Assembly (NCBI GenBank): GCA_016870135.1
Contig: VGCF01000001.1
Location: forward strand, 1-64,000
Reading direction: 5' to 3'
Length of the DNA stretch: 64,000 nt
From: Alphaproteobacteria bacterium
GTDB lineage: Bacteria; Pseudomonadota; Alphaproteobacteria; Holosporales; Holosporaceae
In this document: positions 1 through 9,560 of the stretch, one piece after another
Layout: each line of letters begins with the position of its first letter
Position numbering within the stretch: the stretch's first letter is position 1
Translations under genes and position numbers: made by a program
Notes under the pieces: model-generated
Database searches by the model: none
The model's input: only the letters and a program-made list of their open reading frames with translations
Told to the model about the DNA's origin: nothing

Positions 1-1219
1 TGGGTAACGAGAGCGCCCGTATTAAATGCCTGGTGTCTTGGGCAATCAGTTCTTGGGGTAAATGATGAACATCGATGGTTGTGTGGGAACCATCCATAAG
101 AATGCGTTTCAAGACACAGTGCAACTGGGCCACATTTCCAGGCCAGGAAAAGGTTTTCAGGTATAACAAAGTCTCGTCGGACAACTGGGGCGTTGGTACA
201 TCGTGTTCTTGGGACAGTTCTTCCAACAGCGCCTTTGCCCATACAGAAATACTGGGGATATGGTGGCGCAATGGGTCCAACTGGAAATAGGTTAGTGTCA
301 TGCGGTCATAAAAAGACCGGTCCATGTTCTGGGGCCAGAGCGTATGTTCTGGCAATGGGGCTCCTGAATCGGGTTGAGGCAAGGGCTGAACAGAGCAGCC
401 CAGAATGTGGGGCAGGGCGGTGGCAATAAAGCGCACGTTTAATGGAACGGGTCGCTCACCGCCCAGCCGTGTGATCGTGCCTGATTCGAACAGTTCTGAC
501 AGAGTGCGCTGGCGCTCTATACTCAATCGATGGACATTGCGCAAAATGACGGTTCCCCCCTGAGCATGTTCAAAAAAGCCCAATTTTTCAATTTTTCCAC
601 CCGACTGGGATCCAAAAAATGTATGGTCATCCATGGCGTTCAGCATGGTGCTGCTGGCCACCAATAGGGGGGCTTCATGTTTGGGGGATAGGTAATGCAG
701 ATGCTTTGCTAAACGGGTTTTGCCCGTTCCTTTTTCCCCGATCAGCAAAATGCGTGTATCCAGCATAGCCAGTTTTTTTAATCGGGCATCAAGGGGTAAC
801 GGCCACAAAAAGGCGTTCGTGTGTTGATGGCTGACCAGGTGAGAGCGAATTTGCCTGAATTCCAAAGCACGCTTGACCGATAAGAGCAGACGATTGACAT
901 TAATGGGTTTTTCCAGAAAATCGTGCGCCCCTTTTTGTAATGCACTGACGGCAAGGCTGAGGGTCGCATGGCCGCTGATCATAATCACGGGTATAGAAGG
1001 ATGAGACAGTTGAATGCGATCCAAAAAATAAACACCATCCCAAGACCCCTTTCCAAACCAAACATCCAACAGCAACAGGTTGGGGTTTTCTGTGATCAGC
1101 GCCACAGAGGCTTCTTCTGGGGTGTGCGCCATGAGTACACGGTATCCCTCGTCTGACAAGATGCCTTTTAACGCCCTGCAGATTTCCTTTTCATCATCAA
1201 CGATCAAAATGGTTGTCAA
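1..1219 (-). CDS. ntrX: NtrX-like sigma-54-family response regulator, degenerate, 3' end outside the window
   Basis: The minus-strand frame stays open from 1219 to the window edge (about 406 codons). It has a receiver domain (residues 1-115; D8/D9, phosphoacceptor D52 in LLLLDVW, K104) and then an AAA+ domain with Walker A GEKGTGKT at 161-168. The NtrX-like spacing around D52 and the receiver-AAA+ order suggest NtrX, the partner of the NtrY kinase. No ATG lies in frame. The TTG at 1219 is preceded by AGAGA at a good distance and is the best start. The GAFTGA loop is missing between G203 and G221, and the Walker B position reads GGTVILRNV, without the usual Asp-Glu pair. ATP hydrolysis and sigma-54 activation are therefore doubtful. 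The C-terminal HTH would lie beyond position 1. Confidence 0.85.
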   Translation of the reverse strand, partial: MTTILIVDDEKEICRALKGILSDEGYRVLMAHTPEEASVALITENPNLLLLDVWFGKGSWDGVYFLDRIQLSHPSIPVIMISGHATLSLAVSALQKGAHDFLEKPINVNRLLLSVKRALEFRQIRSHLVSHQHTNAFLWPLPLDARLKKLAMLDTRILLIGEKGTGKTRLAKHLHYLSPKHEAPLLVASSTMLNAMDDHTFFGSQSGGKIEKLGFFEHAQGGTVILRNVHRLSIERQRTLSELFESGTITRLGGERPVPLNVRFIATALPHILGCSVQPLPQPDSGAPLPEHTLWPQNMDRSFYDRMTLTYFQLDPLRHHIPSISVWAKALLEELSQEHDVPTPQLSDETLLYLKTFSWPGNVAQLHCVLKRILMDGSHTTIDVHHLPQELIAQDTRHLIRALSLP

Positions 1220-1533
1220 AAAACCGTCTCTTTTTTTGGACAAGATGATTATTCGTACGGATATTTTTTTTATTTTCCATGACCATGGCCAGAAATGCAA
1301 TACCTGTCTTTATATTTTGGGTTTTAAATTTTTATATAAAACCAAAATTTAGACAACGTTAATTTTTAAAATGTGAAAAAAACAAGACGATGTTGCGCAA
1401 AAGGCACAAAAAAGATGCTCTTGTGTTTTAATGAATCGATTAGGCTTTGCCAGAACAGATTGATCGGCCTGGTACTGTTCAAAATCTGGTAAAAAAGAGT
1501 AAACTAATGGTAAAAGGATTATAGGTCAAAACA
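1220..1533. other. Divergent intergenic region between ntrX-like gene and Fe-S protein gene
   Basis: AT-rich spacer that must hold promoters for both divergent genes. AAGGA and AGGTC upstream of the ATG at 1534 could serve as a ribosome-binding site. I could not identify a convincing -35/-10 pair, a hairpin or a small gene here. Confidence 0.5.
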
Positions 1534-2886
1534 ATGGCGCGAACCATACCGCTGAATGATCCGGACTTTTACGATCAAGAAAAAGCTGAAAAAGAATTGC
1601 GGCGTTTATTTGATATTTGCCATGGGTGTCGCCGGTGTTTCAACCTGTGTGGCTTGTTTCCCAAATTGTTTGATCGTTTGGACAGCGAAGAGGTCGATGG
1701 GGACGTGGAAAAGCTAACCGCCAAGGATATCGCCGACATTTTGCCCTCGTGCACCCTGTGTGACATGTGCTATATGGTGAAATGTCCTTATGTGCCACCG
1801 CACCCCTGGAATGTGGATTTCCCTAGGGCCATTTTACGGTACAAGGCCATTATGTCCAAAAAGAAGAAATCATACAAAGGGGTTGTTCATCGTCGTTTGG
1901 CTCATGTGGACCAGTATTTGCCGTTGGCCACGACGTGCTCGTCTGTGGGCAATGCGGTGGCAAAAAATAGACCAATGCGTCGCGTGGCTGAATACATAAC
2001 AGGCATTGATCGTGGGGCCGATTTGCCCAAGTTTCGATCAAAGACCCTGCAGAAAACGTGGGTGTCGCCTGAACCCAATCCTCAGGGGCACGCCTATGGT
2101 CAAGAGGTGTGGTTTTATCTGACGTGTTTAAGCAATTATTACGAGAACATTACAGCCCAAGCCGCTGCCCGCGTGTTGACCCATTGGGGTGTGCGTGTGC
2201 ATGGTATTTATCCGGGGTGTTGCGGCATGCCGTTGCTAGAGCAAGGATATTTAGATGATGTCATCAAGAGCGCGCGCACCGTGGCGCCAGCGCTGGCTGG
2301 TCTGGGGACTGTGGTGGCCTTGACGCCATCGTGCACGTTGATGCTGAAATCGGAATGGCCGTCATTACTGCCGGGTGATGCCTGCATAGAGGATTTGGCT
2401 CGGCGTACAACGGATTTGATGCGCTATGTGTCCGATGTGGCGGCATTGTCACCTCGGCCCATTCGCATGTCATTGCCAGAAGACGTCAGTATGCATATGG
2501 CCTGTCATGTTCGTGCGCAAAATCAGGGCAATGCTTCTTATGAACTGCTGTCTAAATTGTCGGCCCATCCGATTACGTTGATCGAGCGGTGTTCGGGTCA
2601 TGGCGGGATGTGGGGGTATAAAAAAGAGCACTTTCAAGAAGCGTTGGCGGTGGGCAAACCTGTGATACGTCAGGCAGCAGCTGTGGGGGCGAGAATTGTG
2701 ACCAGCGAGTGTCCTATGGCTGCAAAACATTTACAGCAACAGGCCCGCTTGATGGGACACAACGATGTGTGGGTGATTCATCCTGTGGTATTATTGGCCA
2801 TGACCTTGGATCCAAGTTTTTTCAAAGCTGGCAAAGCATTTGCACCAGCACAATCTTTTTCTATAGGAGAAACCGTACATGCATGA
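1534..2886 (+). CDS. Fe-S / CCG-domain oxidoreductase subunit (GlpC / heterodisulfide reductase-like)
   Basis: The 450-residue product carries two ferredoxin-type cysteine clusters near the N-terminus (CHGCRRCFNLCG, then CTLCDMCYMVKCPY). CCG-type motifs follow (YPGCCGMPL near residue 230 and CSGHGGMWG near 355). This is the layout of GlpC/HdrB-like electron carriers, which pass electrons from a flavoprotein to quinone or disulfide acceptors. The next gene overlaps by 8 bp and encodes a DUF3501 protein. This pair is recurrent in proteobacteria, often with a rubrerythrin, which is not present here. The exact substrate is unknown; a role in oxidative-stress electron transfer is inferred from the family context. 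Confidence 0.85.
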   Translation: MARTIPLNDPDFYDQEKAEKELRRLFDICHGCRRCFNLCGLFPKLFDRLDSEEVDGDVEKLTAKDIADILPSCTLCDMCYMVKCPYVPPHPWNVDFPRAILRYKAIMSKKKKSYKGVVHRRLAHVDQYLPLATTCSSVGNAVAKNRPMRRVAEYITGIDRGADLPKFRSKTLQKTWVSPEPNPQGHAYGQEVWFYLTCLSNYYENITAQAAARVLTHWGVRVHGIYPGCCGMPLLEQGYLDDVIKSARTVAPALAGLGTVVALTPSCTLMLKSEWPSLLPGDACIEDLARRTTDLMRYVSDVAALSPRPIRMSLPEDVSMHMACHVRAQNQGNASYELLSKLSAHPITLIERCSGHGGMWGYKKEHFQEALAVGKPVIRQAAAVGARIVTSECPMAAKHLQQQARLMGHNDVWVIHPVVLLAMTLDPSFFKAGKAFAPAQSFSIGETVHA

Positions 2887-3628
2887 TCCTTTGTCGATGA
2901 ATTTTATCAGTCATTCAGAGTTTTGTCTGCAACGCCCCCAATTACTGCACGACATCATGGCTTTGAAAGCCCTGCGTCGTGTGGCGTTGGGACCAGACAT
3001 GACGGTTTTGTTTGAACATCCCCGATTGATTTGGTGGCACATCCAAGAAATGCTGCGCATCGAGAAAGGTGGGGAAAAGCAGTTGCAAGAAGAATGGTCG
3101 GTTTACAGCCCCATGCTGCCCAGCGCTCAGTTTTTAACCCTGACGCTGATGATCGAGGTGTGTGATCCCGTGTTGCGGAAAAAAGTGCTGGGTGCGCGTA
3201 CAGGTATAGAAAATACTTTGTTTCTAGAGGGCGCAGGGTTCCGGGTGCGTTCAGAAGCCATTCCAATCGGTGCAGAGGTGGATCTGGTGCAGAAGCCCAG
3301 CAATGAAACCAGCCAAGGTTTGGAGAATGAACAGATGCACGGGGTCCAAGATTCCGATGTTCGTTCTGGGCAAGAGCAGGGCGATTCTGGTGTCATTTCC
3401 CAGGAAGAAGGGGTGGGGGATCGCAACCGTCAGTTGCGCAGTCCAGGAAAAACCAGCAGTGTTCATTTTTTGCGGTTTCCCATCAATCATGGGGTCAGAA
3501 AAGCCTTTGCCATGGGAGAACCCGTACTGTCGTGCCAACATCCGTCAGCACTGTACCGCAGCCCCATATCCGCCTCTCTGTGGGGCGCGTTGTGCCAAGA
3601 TTTGGGTGTTGTTCCCTTAAAATACTAA
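2879..3628 (+). CDS. DUF3501 family protein
   Basis: The N-terminal 120 residues show the DUF3501 pattern: RPQLLHDIMALKALRRV, then FEHPRLIWWHIQEMLRIEK. A C-terminal segment with FLRFPINHGVRKAF completes the domain. The start overlaps the stop of the upstream Fe-S gene (ATGCATGA), so the two are probably translationally coupled. Between residues 135 and 190 lies a hydrophilic Gln/Glu/Gly/Asp-rich insertion that looks disordered and splits the domain. The family function is not established; its constant pairing with CCG Fe-S proteins suggests a shared redox role. Confidence 0.8.
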   Translation: MHDPLSMNFISHSEFCLQRPQLLHDIMALKALRRVALGPDMTVLFEHPRLIWWHIQEMLRIEKGGEKQLQEEWSVYSPMLPSAQFLTLTLMIEVCDPVLRKKVLGARTGIENTLFLEGAGFRVRSEAIPIGAEVDLVQKPSNETSQGLENEQMHGVQDSDVRSGQEQGDSGVISQEEGVGDRNRQLRSPGKTSSVHFLRFPINHGVRKAFAMGEPVLSCQHPSALYRSPISASLWGALCQDLGVVPLKY

Positions 3629-3666
3629 GGGTTTATCCCAGCGCAAGTGTGATCTTAGTGGGAGAT

Positions 3667-4356
3667 CTAATGTGTCTGTAAGGATGGGGCATAACGCATC
3701 AGCGTGCTGGCCACCACAGCGGCTGTTTCTGACCGTAAAACCGATGACCCCAGGTGCACGGGCTTGATGGGTGGGGTTGCAGAAAGCAGGGCGACCTCTT
3801 CTGGGCTCCATCCCCCTTCTGGACCAATAAAAACACCGCTGCACGGGGTAGAAAAGGGGTTCGGGGCATCCAGCATTAATGCGGCCAAAGAGTGGTTAAA
3901 AGGTTCTGGTGGATTCTGGATCTGTTTGATCAAAGGGGCTGGGGGGTGAATGGTGGGAATAGTCAGACGGCGGCTTTGTTCGCAGGCTTCGTACACAATT
4001 TTCATGTGTCGGGTATGGCAAAAATGGCGGACAACAGTGCGTCGGCATAGAATGGGAAAAAAATCGGTTACACCCACTTCGACACATTTTTCAATCAACC
4101 AATTTTGAGCTTTGATGGGGCTAAAAAACAGGGCCATTTTCTGGGGGGAAGGGGGTTGAGGCAACAAATGATCCAGGGAAACGAGGTGATTTTCAGCCAG
4201 TTCTGCCCGCCATAGTCCTTGGGTTCCGTTAAAAACGTGAACATCTTGCCCCGCCTTTAAACGCATCACTTTGGTTAAATAATGGTGTTGTGGCGCAGAC
4301 AGAAAAATCTGGCGTTCTGGAGCCAATTGACAATGAACATAAAGATGTGGGATCAC
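3667..4356 (-). CDS. rsmE: 16S rRNA (uracil-1498-N3)-methyltransferase RsmE
   Basis: A 229-residue SPOUT-class enzyme that methylates U1498 of 16S rRNA using S-adenosylmethionine. The N-terminal PUA-like part (QHHYLTKVMRLKAGQ) is followed by the knotted catalytic domain with FIGPEGGWSPEE and LGSSVLRSETAA, the conserved SAM-binding loops. Length matches the family. It is divergent from rplU, with which it shares a 61-bp intergenic space. Confidence 0.93.
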   Translation of the reverse strand: MIPHLYVHCQLAPERQIFLSAPQHHYLTKVMRLKAGQDVHVFNGTQGLWRAELAENHLVSLDHLLPQPPSPQKMALFFSPIKAQNWLIEKCVEVGVTDFFPILCRRTVVRHFCHTRHMKIVYEACEQSRRLTIPTIHPPAPLIKQIQNPPEPFNHSLAALMLDAPNPFSTPCSGVFIGPEGGWSPEEVALLSATPPIKPVHLGSSVLRSETAAVVASTLMRYAPSLQTH

Positions 4357-4358
4357 GA

Positions 4359-4387
4359 TTGAGTTGGTTCATTGAATCTGATATAGT
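4359..4387 (+). promoter_or_regulatory. Probable sigma-70 type promoter of rplU-rpmA
   Basis: TTGAGT (4359-4364) and TATAGT (4382-4387) are separated by exactly 17 bp and end about 30 bp before the rplU start. Spacing and position fit a housekeeping promoter driving the two ribosomal protein genes. Confidence 0.55.
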
Positions 4388-4417
4388 AAGAGCATAAGCG
4401 AGTTTGAAAGCAATGTC

Positions 4418-4711
4418 ATGTACGCCGTTTTTAAAACAGGTGGAAAACAGTATCGCGCGGTTAAAGGTCAGACAGTTCGTGTTGAACTCATGGATTGTCA
4501 ACCTGACCAGCCAATACAGTGGGAAGGAATCAGCGTTTCCAGCCAAGGGGTAACCCAGGTTGTCGTTCATGCGCAAGCCATAGGCGTGTTCAAAGAGGAC
4601 AAGATTATTGTGTTCAAGAAAAAGAGACGCCACAATTATCGTCGCAAGAATGGCCATCGTCAGCAGTTGCTTTGGGTTAAAATTACCGATGTTGTCTCGG
4701 CTGCAGCGTAA
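4418..4711 (+). CDS. rplU: 50S ribosomal protein L21
   Basis: A 97-residue L21, recognised from MYAVFKTGGKQYRAVKGQ at the N-terminus and the basic KKKRRHNYRRKNGHRQ segment near residues 67-82. It binds 23S rRNA in the large subunit. It is followed after 19 bp by rpmA, the usual rplU-rpmA operon, with GGAGAA upstream of rpmA as a ribosome-binding site. Confidence 0.97.
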   Translation: MYAVFKTGGKQYRAVKGQTVRVELMDCQPDQPIQWEGISVSSQGVTQVVVHAQAIGVFKEDKIIVFKKKRRHNYRRKNGHRQQLLWVKITDVVSAAA

Positions 4712-4730
4712 TCACAGGAGAATAATATAA

Positions 4731-4976
4731 ATGGCACAAAAAAAAGCAGGCGGCAGTTCAAGTAACGGTCGCGACTCGGCAGGTCGGCGGTTAGGTCTAA
4801 AAGCATCTGACGGCCAATCCGTAATGCCTGGAAACATATTGCTGCGTCAAAGAGGAACAAAGATTTTTCCTGGCCCCAATGTGGGTATGGGTAAAGACCA
4901 CACGTTGTTTGCTCTGACGTTGGGCCGTGTTTCTTTTTTCTTGAAAAAGAGTAAAAAGCACATTACGGTTTCTTGA
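4731..4976 (+). CDS. rpmA: 50S ribosomal protein L27
   Basis: An 81-residue L27 with the typical start [16 protein letters not shown] and core [20 protein letters not shown]. Its N-terminal tail reaches the peptidyl transferase centre in known ribosomes. It sits downstream of rplU. The often-following obgE gene is absent. The gene ends with TGA at 4974-4976, directly against the stop of a short minus-strand ORF. Confidence 0.97.
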   Translation: MAQKKAGGSSSNGRDSAGRRLGLKASDGQSVMPGNILLRQRGTKIFPGPNVGMGKDHTLFALTLGRVSFFLKKSKKHITVS

Positions 4977-5005
4977 TCAACGATTCCATACGGTTTCTTG
5001 ATCAA
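4964..5005. repeat. 17-bp direct repeat across the rpmA stop codon
   Basis: The 17-mer TACGGTTTCTTGATCAA occurs at 4964-4980 and again at 4989-5005. The first copy includes the rpmA stop codon and the second lies just downstream. It looks like a local duplication; no terminator-like T tract follows. Confidence 0.8.
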
Positions 5006-5147
5006 GAATTTCAGTAGGGTGGGGTAAGAGATCTTGCGCGATCTTTTGCCCCTTTTTTGTGGGGTAAATAGAATCTATTTGGTTCTGGTCGTACAATGGC
5101 CCCAAATCGTGCCATAGACCCCAAAATTGTTCTATGGGATCATCCAT
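4977..5147 (-). CDS. Short unrecognised ORF, perhaps a remnant
   Basis: A 56-codon frame running towards rpmA and ending at 4977-4979. The peptide reads like real coding sequence (MDDPIEQFWGLWHDLGPLYD, later IYPTKKGQKIAQDLLP) but matches no family I know. No clear ribosome-binding site precedes the ATG at 5147. The frame extends nine codons upstream to a TGA. It may be the 3' end of a gene that has lost its 5' part, or a small intact gene. Confidence 0.35.
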   Translation of the reverse strand: MDDPIEQFWGLWHDLGPLYDQNQIDSIYPTKKGQKIAQDLLPHPTEILDQETVWNR

Positions 5148-5325
5148 GGCCACAGGTACAGACCAGGGATTGGGTGCTCATCAAGCCACAAACACCCATT
5201 GTTGAACACAGATACCCATGACCAATGCCCATGGTCGAACACAAAGGCCTATTGTTGGGCAATTTTTATTGTTTTTTAAGCCCATATGGTTTAGTTTGAG
5301 TCCAAAGATTGGAACATGAATACAA

Positions 5326-6570
5326 ATGGCGGAAAAAATCCAAAATGCGCATCAGAAACCCCAGAACCACCTTTGCTGTTTGTTCAAGGCGGGGGTGTTG
5401 GCCGTGGCAGTGATGGCCTATGAGGTAAAAAGTGCTCCAGCGGGCATCCTCTCTGGTGAACCACAGACCACAAGGGGTGCAACAGCCCCGGAACTCCCCA
5501 TGCAGCCCCTTTCCAAAAGAGAATATCCCCACGAATTGGTGTTGTATTATGATGCAAAAAATGGGGGGAGTATTACCCCAAAAGACGAATTTTCTGTTTG
5601 AACTGTTGGTACTGTTGATTATTTGAAATTCAAAGGGTTAAATTACGGCAAGGGATTGGTAGGGACTCTGAATCCAGCAAAAAACCCAAAAATCCCGTTA
5701 CATCTCTTTTCCATGAAAAAATGGAAAGAGATGTATACCGCATCACAATCAAGTATTCATGATGATGTGGTGCTGAGTATTTCCAATCAAGGCAAGGATC
5801 CTCTGGAGGTGACATTGCCTCATTTTATCCCCATGCGACTGTTTATTTTTGGACACAACATCATCATCAAAAACGATGCGCACATAGAAAATGGCGGTCC
5901 AATCATTGGGTTTGATCCCCGAACAATGACTACTCTGTCATCGGGATGTCCGTGGTATAGCGACCCTGTGGTGCCCAGTACGGTAAGGATCAGGGGACTT
6001 TTGCGGGGCAATCCTCCATTGGTCATTGGGTCCAGCGTGGTATTGGAAAAAGGCCTGCCTCAAAATTGGAGGCTCTTGAATGCCCGCATCACCGTATTGG
6101 ATGGTCAACCGGCCAATAATGATGAACGTCCTTTTGGCTTGCAATCCTATGGGACAAATCGAGTGGAATTTACAAAAACAACTCGGATGAATGGGGAAGT
6201 TTTTTTAGGCACTGATGACGAACCTGTGCGTACAGACCCCAGTGATCAACCAAACAACGGAGTGCTCACACTTATCAATGCCGTTTTTTCGCCAAAAACC
6301 CTGAAAATTGCTGCTCCTTTTACCCAATCAGGCGGATATATCACCGTACATGGGCCAGTGGATTTAAGTCAGACCACCATAGTCATTATGAATAGAGAAA
6401 CCGGTCTAAACACAAAAGATATTCACAGTATCCCAAAACATACGATCATTCGATCCGATCGCCCCATAATTGGAATACCTAAAATAACGTGTGATCCCCG
6501 TTGGAAAATCCAGTGCCAGGTCGATGGCAACACACTGTCTGTTATGGGCCATAAACGTTTGTCCACATAA
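5326..6570 (+). pseudogene. Secreted-protein gene interrupted by an in-frame TGA
   Basis: Two open segments, 5326-5598 and 5602-6567, lie in the same frame and are separated by only a TGA at 5599-5601. Read through, they give about 414 codons. The N-terminus has a basic or polar start and a hydrophobic stretch (LFKAGVLAVAVMAYEV) followed by KSA, a plausible signal peptide. The remainder is rich in beta-type alternation (NNGVLTLINAVFS, GGYITVHGPVDL) and could be a beta-helix surface protein, but I recognise no family. The downstream half lacks a convincing start of its own (only TTG at 5623). Neighbouring genes use TGA as stop, so this is most likely a nonsense-mutated gene. Confidence 0.6.
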
Positions 6571-7493
6571 AACCACCTTTTTCTAGGCGTGGGGGGCTGT
6601 TTCATCTGTTCTAGCGGATGGGTAAAAGATTTTGAATACATGGTGTGTACAGCCTCAACACAGTCAATATGTGTATTGGGTCAACATGCTGTGCCCCCTT
6701 TTTAGGCCCCACCTTTTAGATCCATCAGATGGTGCTCAGTTGCTTGACATGCAATGGGGGTATGGTACCCGGATATTTTAATTGATCCATTCTGAATCAC
6801 CCGGTCCAGAGTCTTGTGGTGCGTGATGTTTAGACAAGGGCAACGGAACAGGCTGCTGTAAAGGTGGGAGGCGTAAAAATGAGCCCCTATAGAATGTTGG
6901 GAAGAGAATGTTGGGAAGAGTGCGCCATGGATTTCAAGGATAGGGGGTACACGCATAGCGAACCTTGGGCAAAGATGGTCGTGCCGTACAGAAGCAAACG
7001 CTGTGCATCATAACAGCACTGTGATTCTGAATCAGGTCAGGGCTTCTGGGTCAATCCTGGATGTTGCTCCCTACTCAAAAGGGGTTGATTGACCATCGCA
7101 AGATCGTGCCGACTTGTCCATTCAATGGCGCTTCTGTGGAGCTCTAACAGATCAGAATCAAACACTGAATCGGTTCGGGCTCAGAATCTTAATACACAAT
7201 CCTGTCCATTATGGATAAAGCGCCCATGACGTCGCCGCATGGTTCTTTTTCATTCTTTATCCGGACTCCTAAGATTGGGGAAAATAAAGGATTAGTGGTG
7301 TTAACCAAGGGCAGACCCAGTAAAAATGGTCCAGGATGCTGCAAGGTCCACCGGCCCCCTGGATATCCATCGGTGTTTGGTTGGCGCACCGTGTAACTTT
7401 TTGATCATCTTGAGCATTTTTTGATCACTTTTTCTTGGGTTTTTCATAAATGTATGCTAACGTATTTTTATGTTTGAATAGGTCTGTCTTGAT
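6571..7493. other. Long region without an intact gene
   Basis: No frame here looks like a complete gene. A 14-bp tandem duplication sits at 6891-6918. Short plus-strand stretches have beta-repeat flavour, for example around 7013-7090 where one frame reads STVILNQVRASGSILDV before a stop. They may be eroded continuation of the broken gene upstream. Several minus-strand frames are open by chance but have no coding character. Confidence 0.45.
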
Positions 7494-8042
7494 ATGAACG
7501 TTGCCGCTGTGCCTGTGTTTTTTGATGACGTTACCAGGCATTATGCAAAAATTTTTGCAGAGTTACCTGTTAAAACCAGGACCGAGTTGGAGGCGTTTGT
7601 CTGTTGGATTCGTGAACATCCTGTATTAAAATCCTTGCTGGGTGAAAATGCTTTGCCATTGTGGTGGCATGAATCTATTTTTAAAGAATTTCAGAAAAGC
7701 CACACTTGTCAGGATTTAACGTTGCGCACGTTACGCGTTCTGGGGGACCACAAACGATTACACGTTTTGCAGGATATTTTAACGGTTTTGAATGAGGCTC
7801 AGTGCGCCAGCACCACCGTGTATTGGCACACGGCACAACTGTTTTCCCAAAGCGATGTATTGGCGTTTGAAAAAATCCTGTCTGATGCCTTTGGAAAACC
7901 AATTGTGGTGGTTCAAAAAGAACAACCTGACCTGTTAATGGGTGGCGTGTTGTTGTGGAATGATTCGATGATAGACCTTTCTTTAAGTAGCTTGTTTTCT
8001 AACCTTTACACCGAGATTGATCATGTCTTCACTTGCTCTTGA
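7494..8042 (+). CDS. atpH: ATP synthase F1 subunit delta
   Basis: A 182-residue delta (OSCP-type) subunit of the peripheral stalk. Sequence conservation is low, but length, position just before atpA and the C-terminal pattern ([20 protein letters not shown]) match the family. Normal versions carry D-P-x-L-x-G-G-x near this point. Its 3' end overlaps atpA by 20 bp. The divergent sequence fits a fast-evolving lineage. Confidence 0.88.
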   Translation: MNVAAVPVFFDDVTRHYAKIFAELPVKTRTELEAFVCWIREHPVLKSLLGENALPLWWHESIFKEFQKSHTCQDLTLRTLRVLGDHKRLHVLQDILTVLNEAQCASTTVYWHTAQLFSQSDVLAFEKILSDAFGKPIVVVQKEQPDLLMGGVLLWNDSMIDLSLSSLFSNLYTEIDHVFTCS

Positions 8043-9558
8043 TTCTTCTGAAATTTCCCTGTTGCTGCAGCAAAAAATTTTTGGATTTGATGCTGAAAAC
8101 GCCATAGAAGAAGTCGGCTTTGTTTTAACGGTCGGCGATGGTACGGCCCAAATTTGGGGCATGACCCATGTATGTTCTGGCGAAATGGTGGAATTTGCCT
8201 CGGGCATCAAGGGCATGGTGATGAATCTGTGGTCCGATCGCGTTGGTGTGGTCTTGTTCGGCGAAGACCACATGATCAAACAAGGGGATATCGTACGTCG
8301 CACCGGACATATGATGCAGGTGCCTGCTGGACCTGGTTTGTTGGGACGTGTGGTGGATGCTTTGGGGAGGCCCATTGATGGTCGCGGGCCATTGCAAGAC
8401 GTTAAAATGGTTCCTATTGAGTGTGCGGCCCCTGGCATTATGGATCGTCAGTCGGTTTTTCAGCCGTTACAAACAGGGATCAAAGCCATTGATGCGTTAA
8501 TTCCCATTGGAAAGGGTCAGCGTGAGTTGATCATTGGGGATCGTCAAATCGGAAAAACCACCATTGCGCTGGACACCATTTTAAATCAAAAAGAGCATGC
8601 CCAAGGATCATTGCATCAACGGGTGGTGTGTGTGTATGTAGCGATTGGACAAAAACGATCCACCGTCGCTCAAATGGTACGTTTGTTGCAACATCATGAC
8701 GCCATGCGGTATTCCATCGTGGTGGCGGCCACCGCATCCGAAGCCGCATCATTGCAATTTTTGGCCCCATATACAGCGTGCGCCATGGGTGAAGCCTTTA
8801 GAGATGACAGTCAAAATGCATTAATCGTGTATGACGATTTGTCCAAACATGCCGTGGCGTACAGACAAATGTCCTTGTTGTTGCGTCGTCCTCCTGGCAG
8901 AGAAGCTTATCCGGGTGACATCTTCTATTTGCACTCTCGTTTACTAGAGCGTGCCGCTAAGTTAAGTGATGCCAAAGGGGGGGGGTCTTTGACCGCATTG
9001 CCCATTGTAGAAACCCAAGCCGGTGATGTATCGGCCTATATTCCCACCAACATCATTTCCATCACGGACGGACAGATTTTCTTGGAAAGCGATCTGTTTT
9101 ATCGCGGAATACGACCAGCCATTAATGTGGGTCTGTCTGTCAGTCGTGTAGGTGGAGCGGCACAAACCAAGGCCATGCGTCAACTGGCAGGCCCATTAAA
9201 GCTAGAGCTCGCCCAGTACAAAGAATTATCGGCGTTTTCTCAGTTTGTTTCTGATATGGATGCGGCAACCAATCGGCAATTAAATCGGGGAAACTGTTTG
9301 GTGGAGTTATTGAAACAGCCGCCGTATCAGCCTGTCTCTTTGGGGGATCAGTTGGTACAGCTGTTTATGGGCGTCAATGGGTATTTGGATGATGTGCGTG
9401 TGGATGATTTATCCCGTTGGGTTCAAGAAGGATTATTGTCTCTGGCTAAAACCATGCCAGAGGTCATAGACGTCTTAACCACCCAGTCGGTGATGACACC
9501 AGAAATTGCTACGCGATTGCGTGGGTTTTTTGATCAGTTTAAAAAGGAGCGCATCTAG
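8023..9558 (+). CDS. atpA: ATP synthase F1 subunit alpha
   Basis: A 511-residue alpha subunit. The P-loop reads GDRQIGKTT (family norm GDRQTGKT). The conserved [20 protein letters not shown] and the catalytic-interface arginine motif [10 protein letters not shown] are present. I chose ATG 8023 over the upstream in-frame TTG (8017) because the protein then starts with the usual short polar N-terminus. It forms the noncatalytic sites of the F1 hexamer together with beta, whose gene is not in this window. Confidence 0.97.
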   Translation: MSSLALDSSEISLLLQQKIFGFDAENAIEEVGFVLTVGDGTAQIWGMTHVCSGEMVEFASGIKGMVMNLWSDRVGVVLFGEDHMIKQGDIVRRTGHMMQVPAGPGLLGRVVDALGRPIDGRGPLQDVKMVPIECAAPGIMDRQSVFQPLQTGIKAIDALIPIGKGQRELIIGDRQIGKTTIALDTILNQKEHAQGSLHQRVVCVYVAIGQKRSTVAQMVRLLQHHDAMRYSIVVAATASEAASLQFLAPYTACAMGEAFRDDSQNALIVYDDLSKHAVAYRQMSLLLRRPPGREAYPGDIFYLHSRLLERAAKLSDAKGGGSLTALPIVETQAGDVSAYIPTNIISITDGQIFLESDLFYRGIRPAINVGLSVSRVGGAAQTKAMRQLAGPLKLELAQYKELSAFSQFVSDMDAATNRQLNRGNCLVELLKQPPYQPVSLGDQLVQLFMGVNGYLDDVRVDDLSRWVQEGLLSLAKTMPEVIDVLTTQSVMTPEIATRLRGFFDQFKKERI

Positions 9559-9560
9559 CC

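Noticed and set aside
5599..5601. TGA read as tryptophan (altered genetic code)
   Set aside because: Several intact genes in the window end with TGA at the expected length, for example rpmA (4974-4976) and the Fe-S gene (2884-2886), so TGA is a normal stop here.
6702..6956. Minus-strand 84-codon open frame
   Set aside because: No ribosome-binding site, no family similarity, amino-acid composition (many His, Cys, Ser, Tyr) unlike the coding genes around it.
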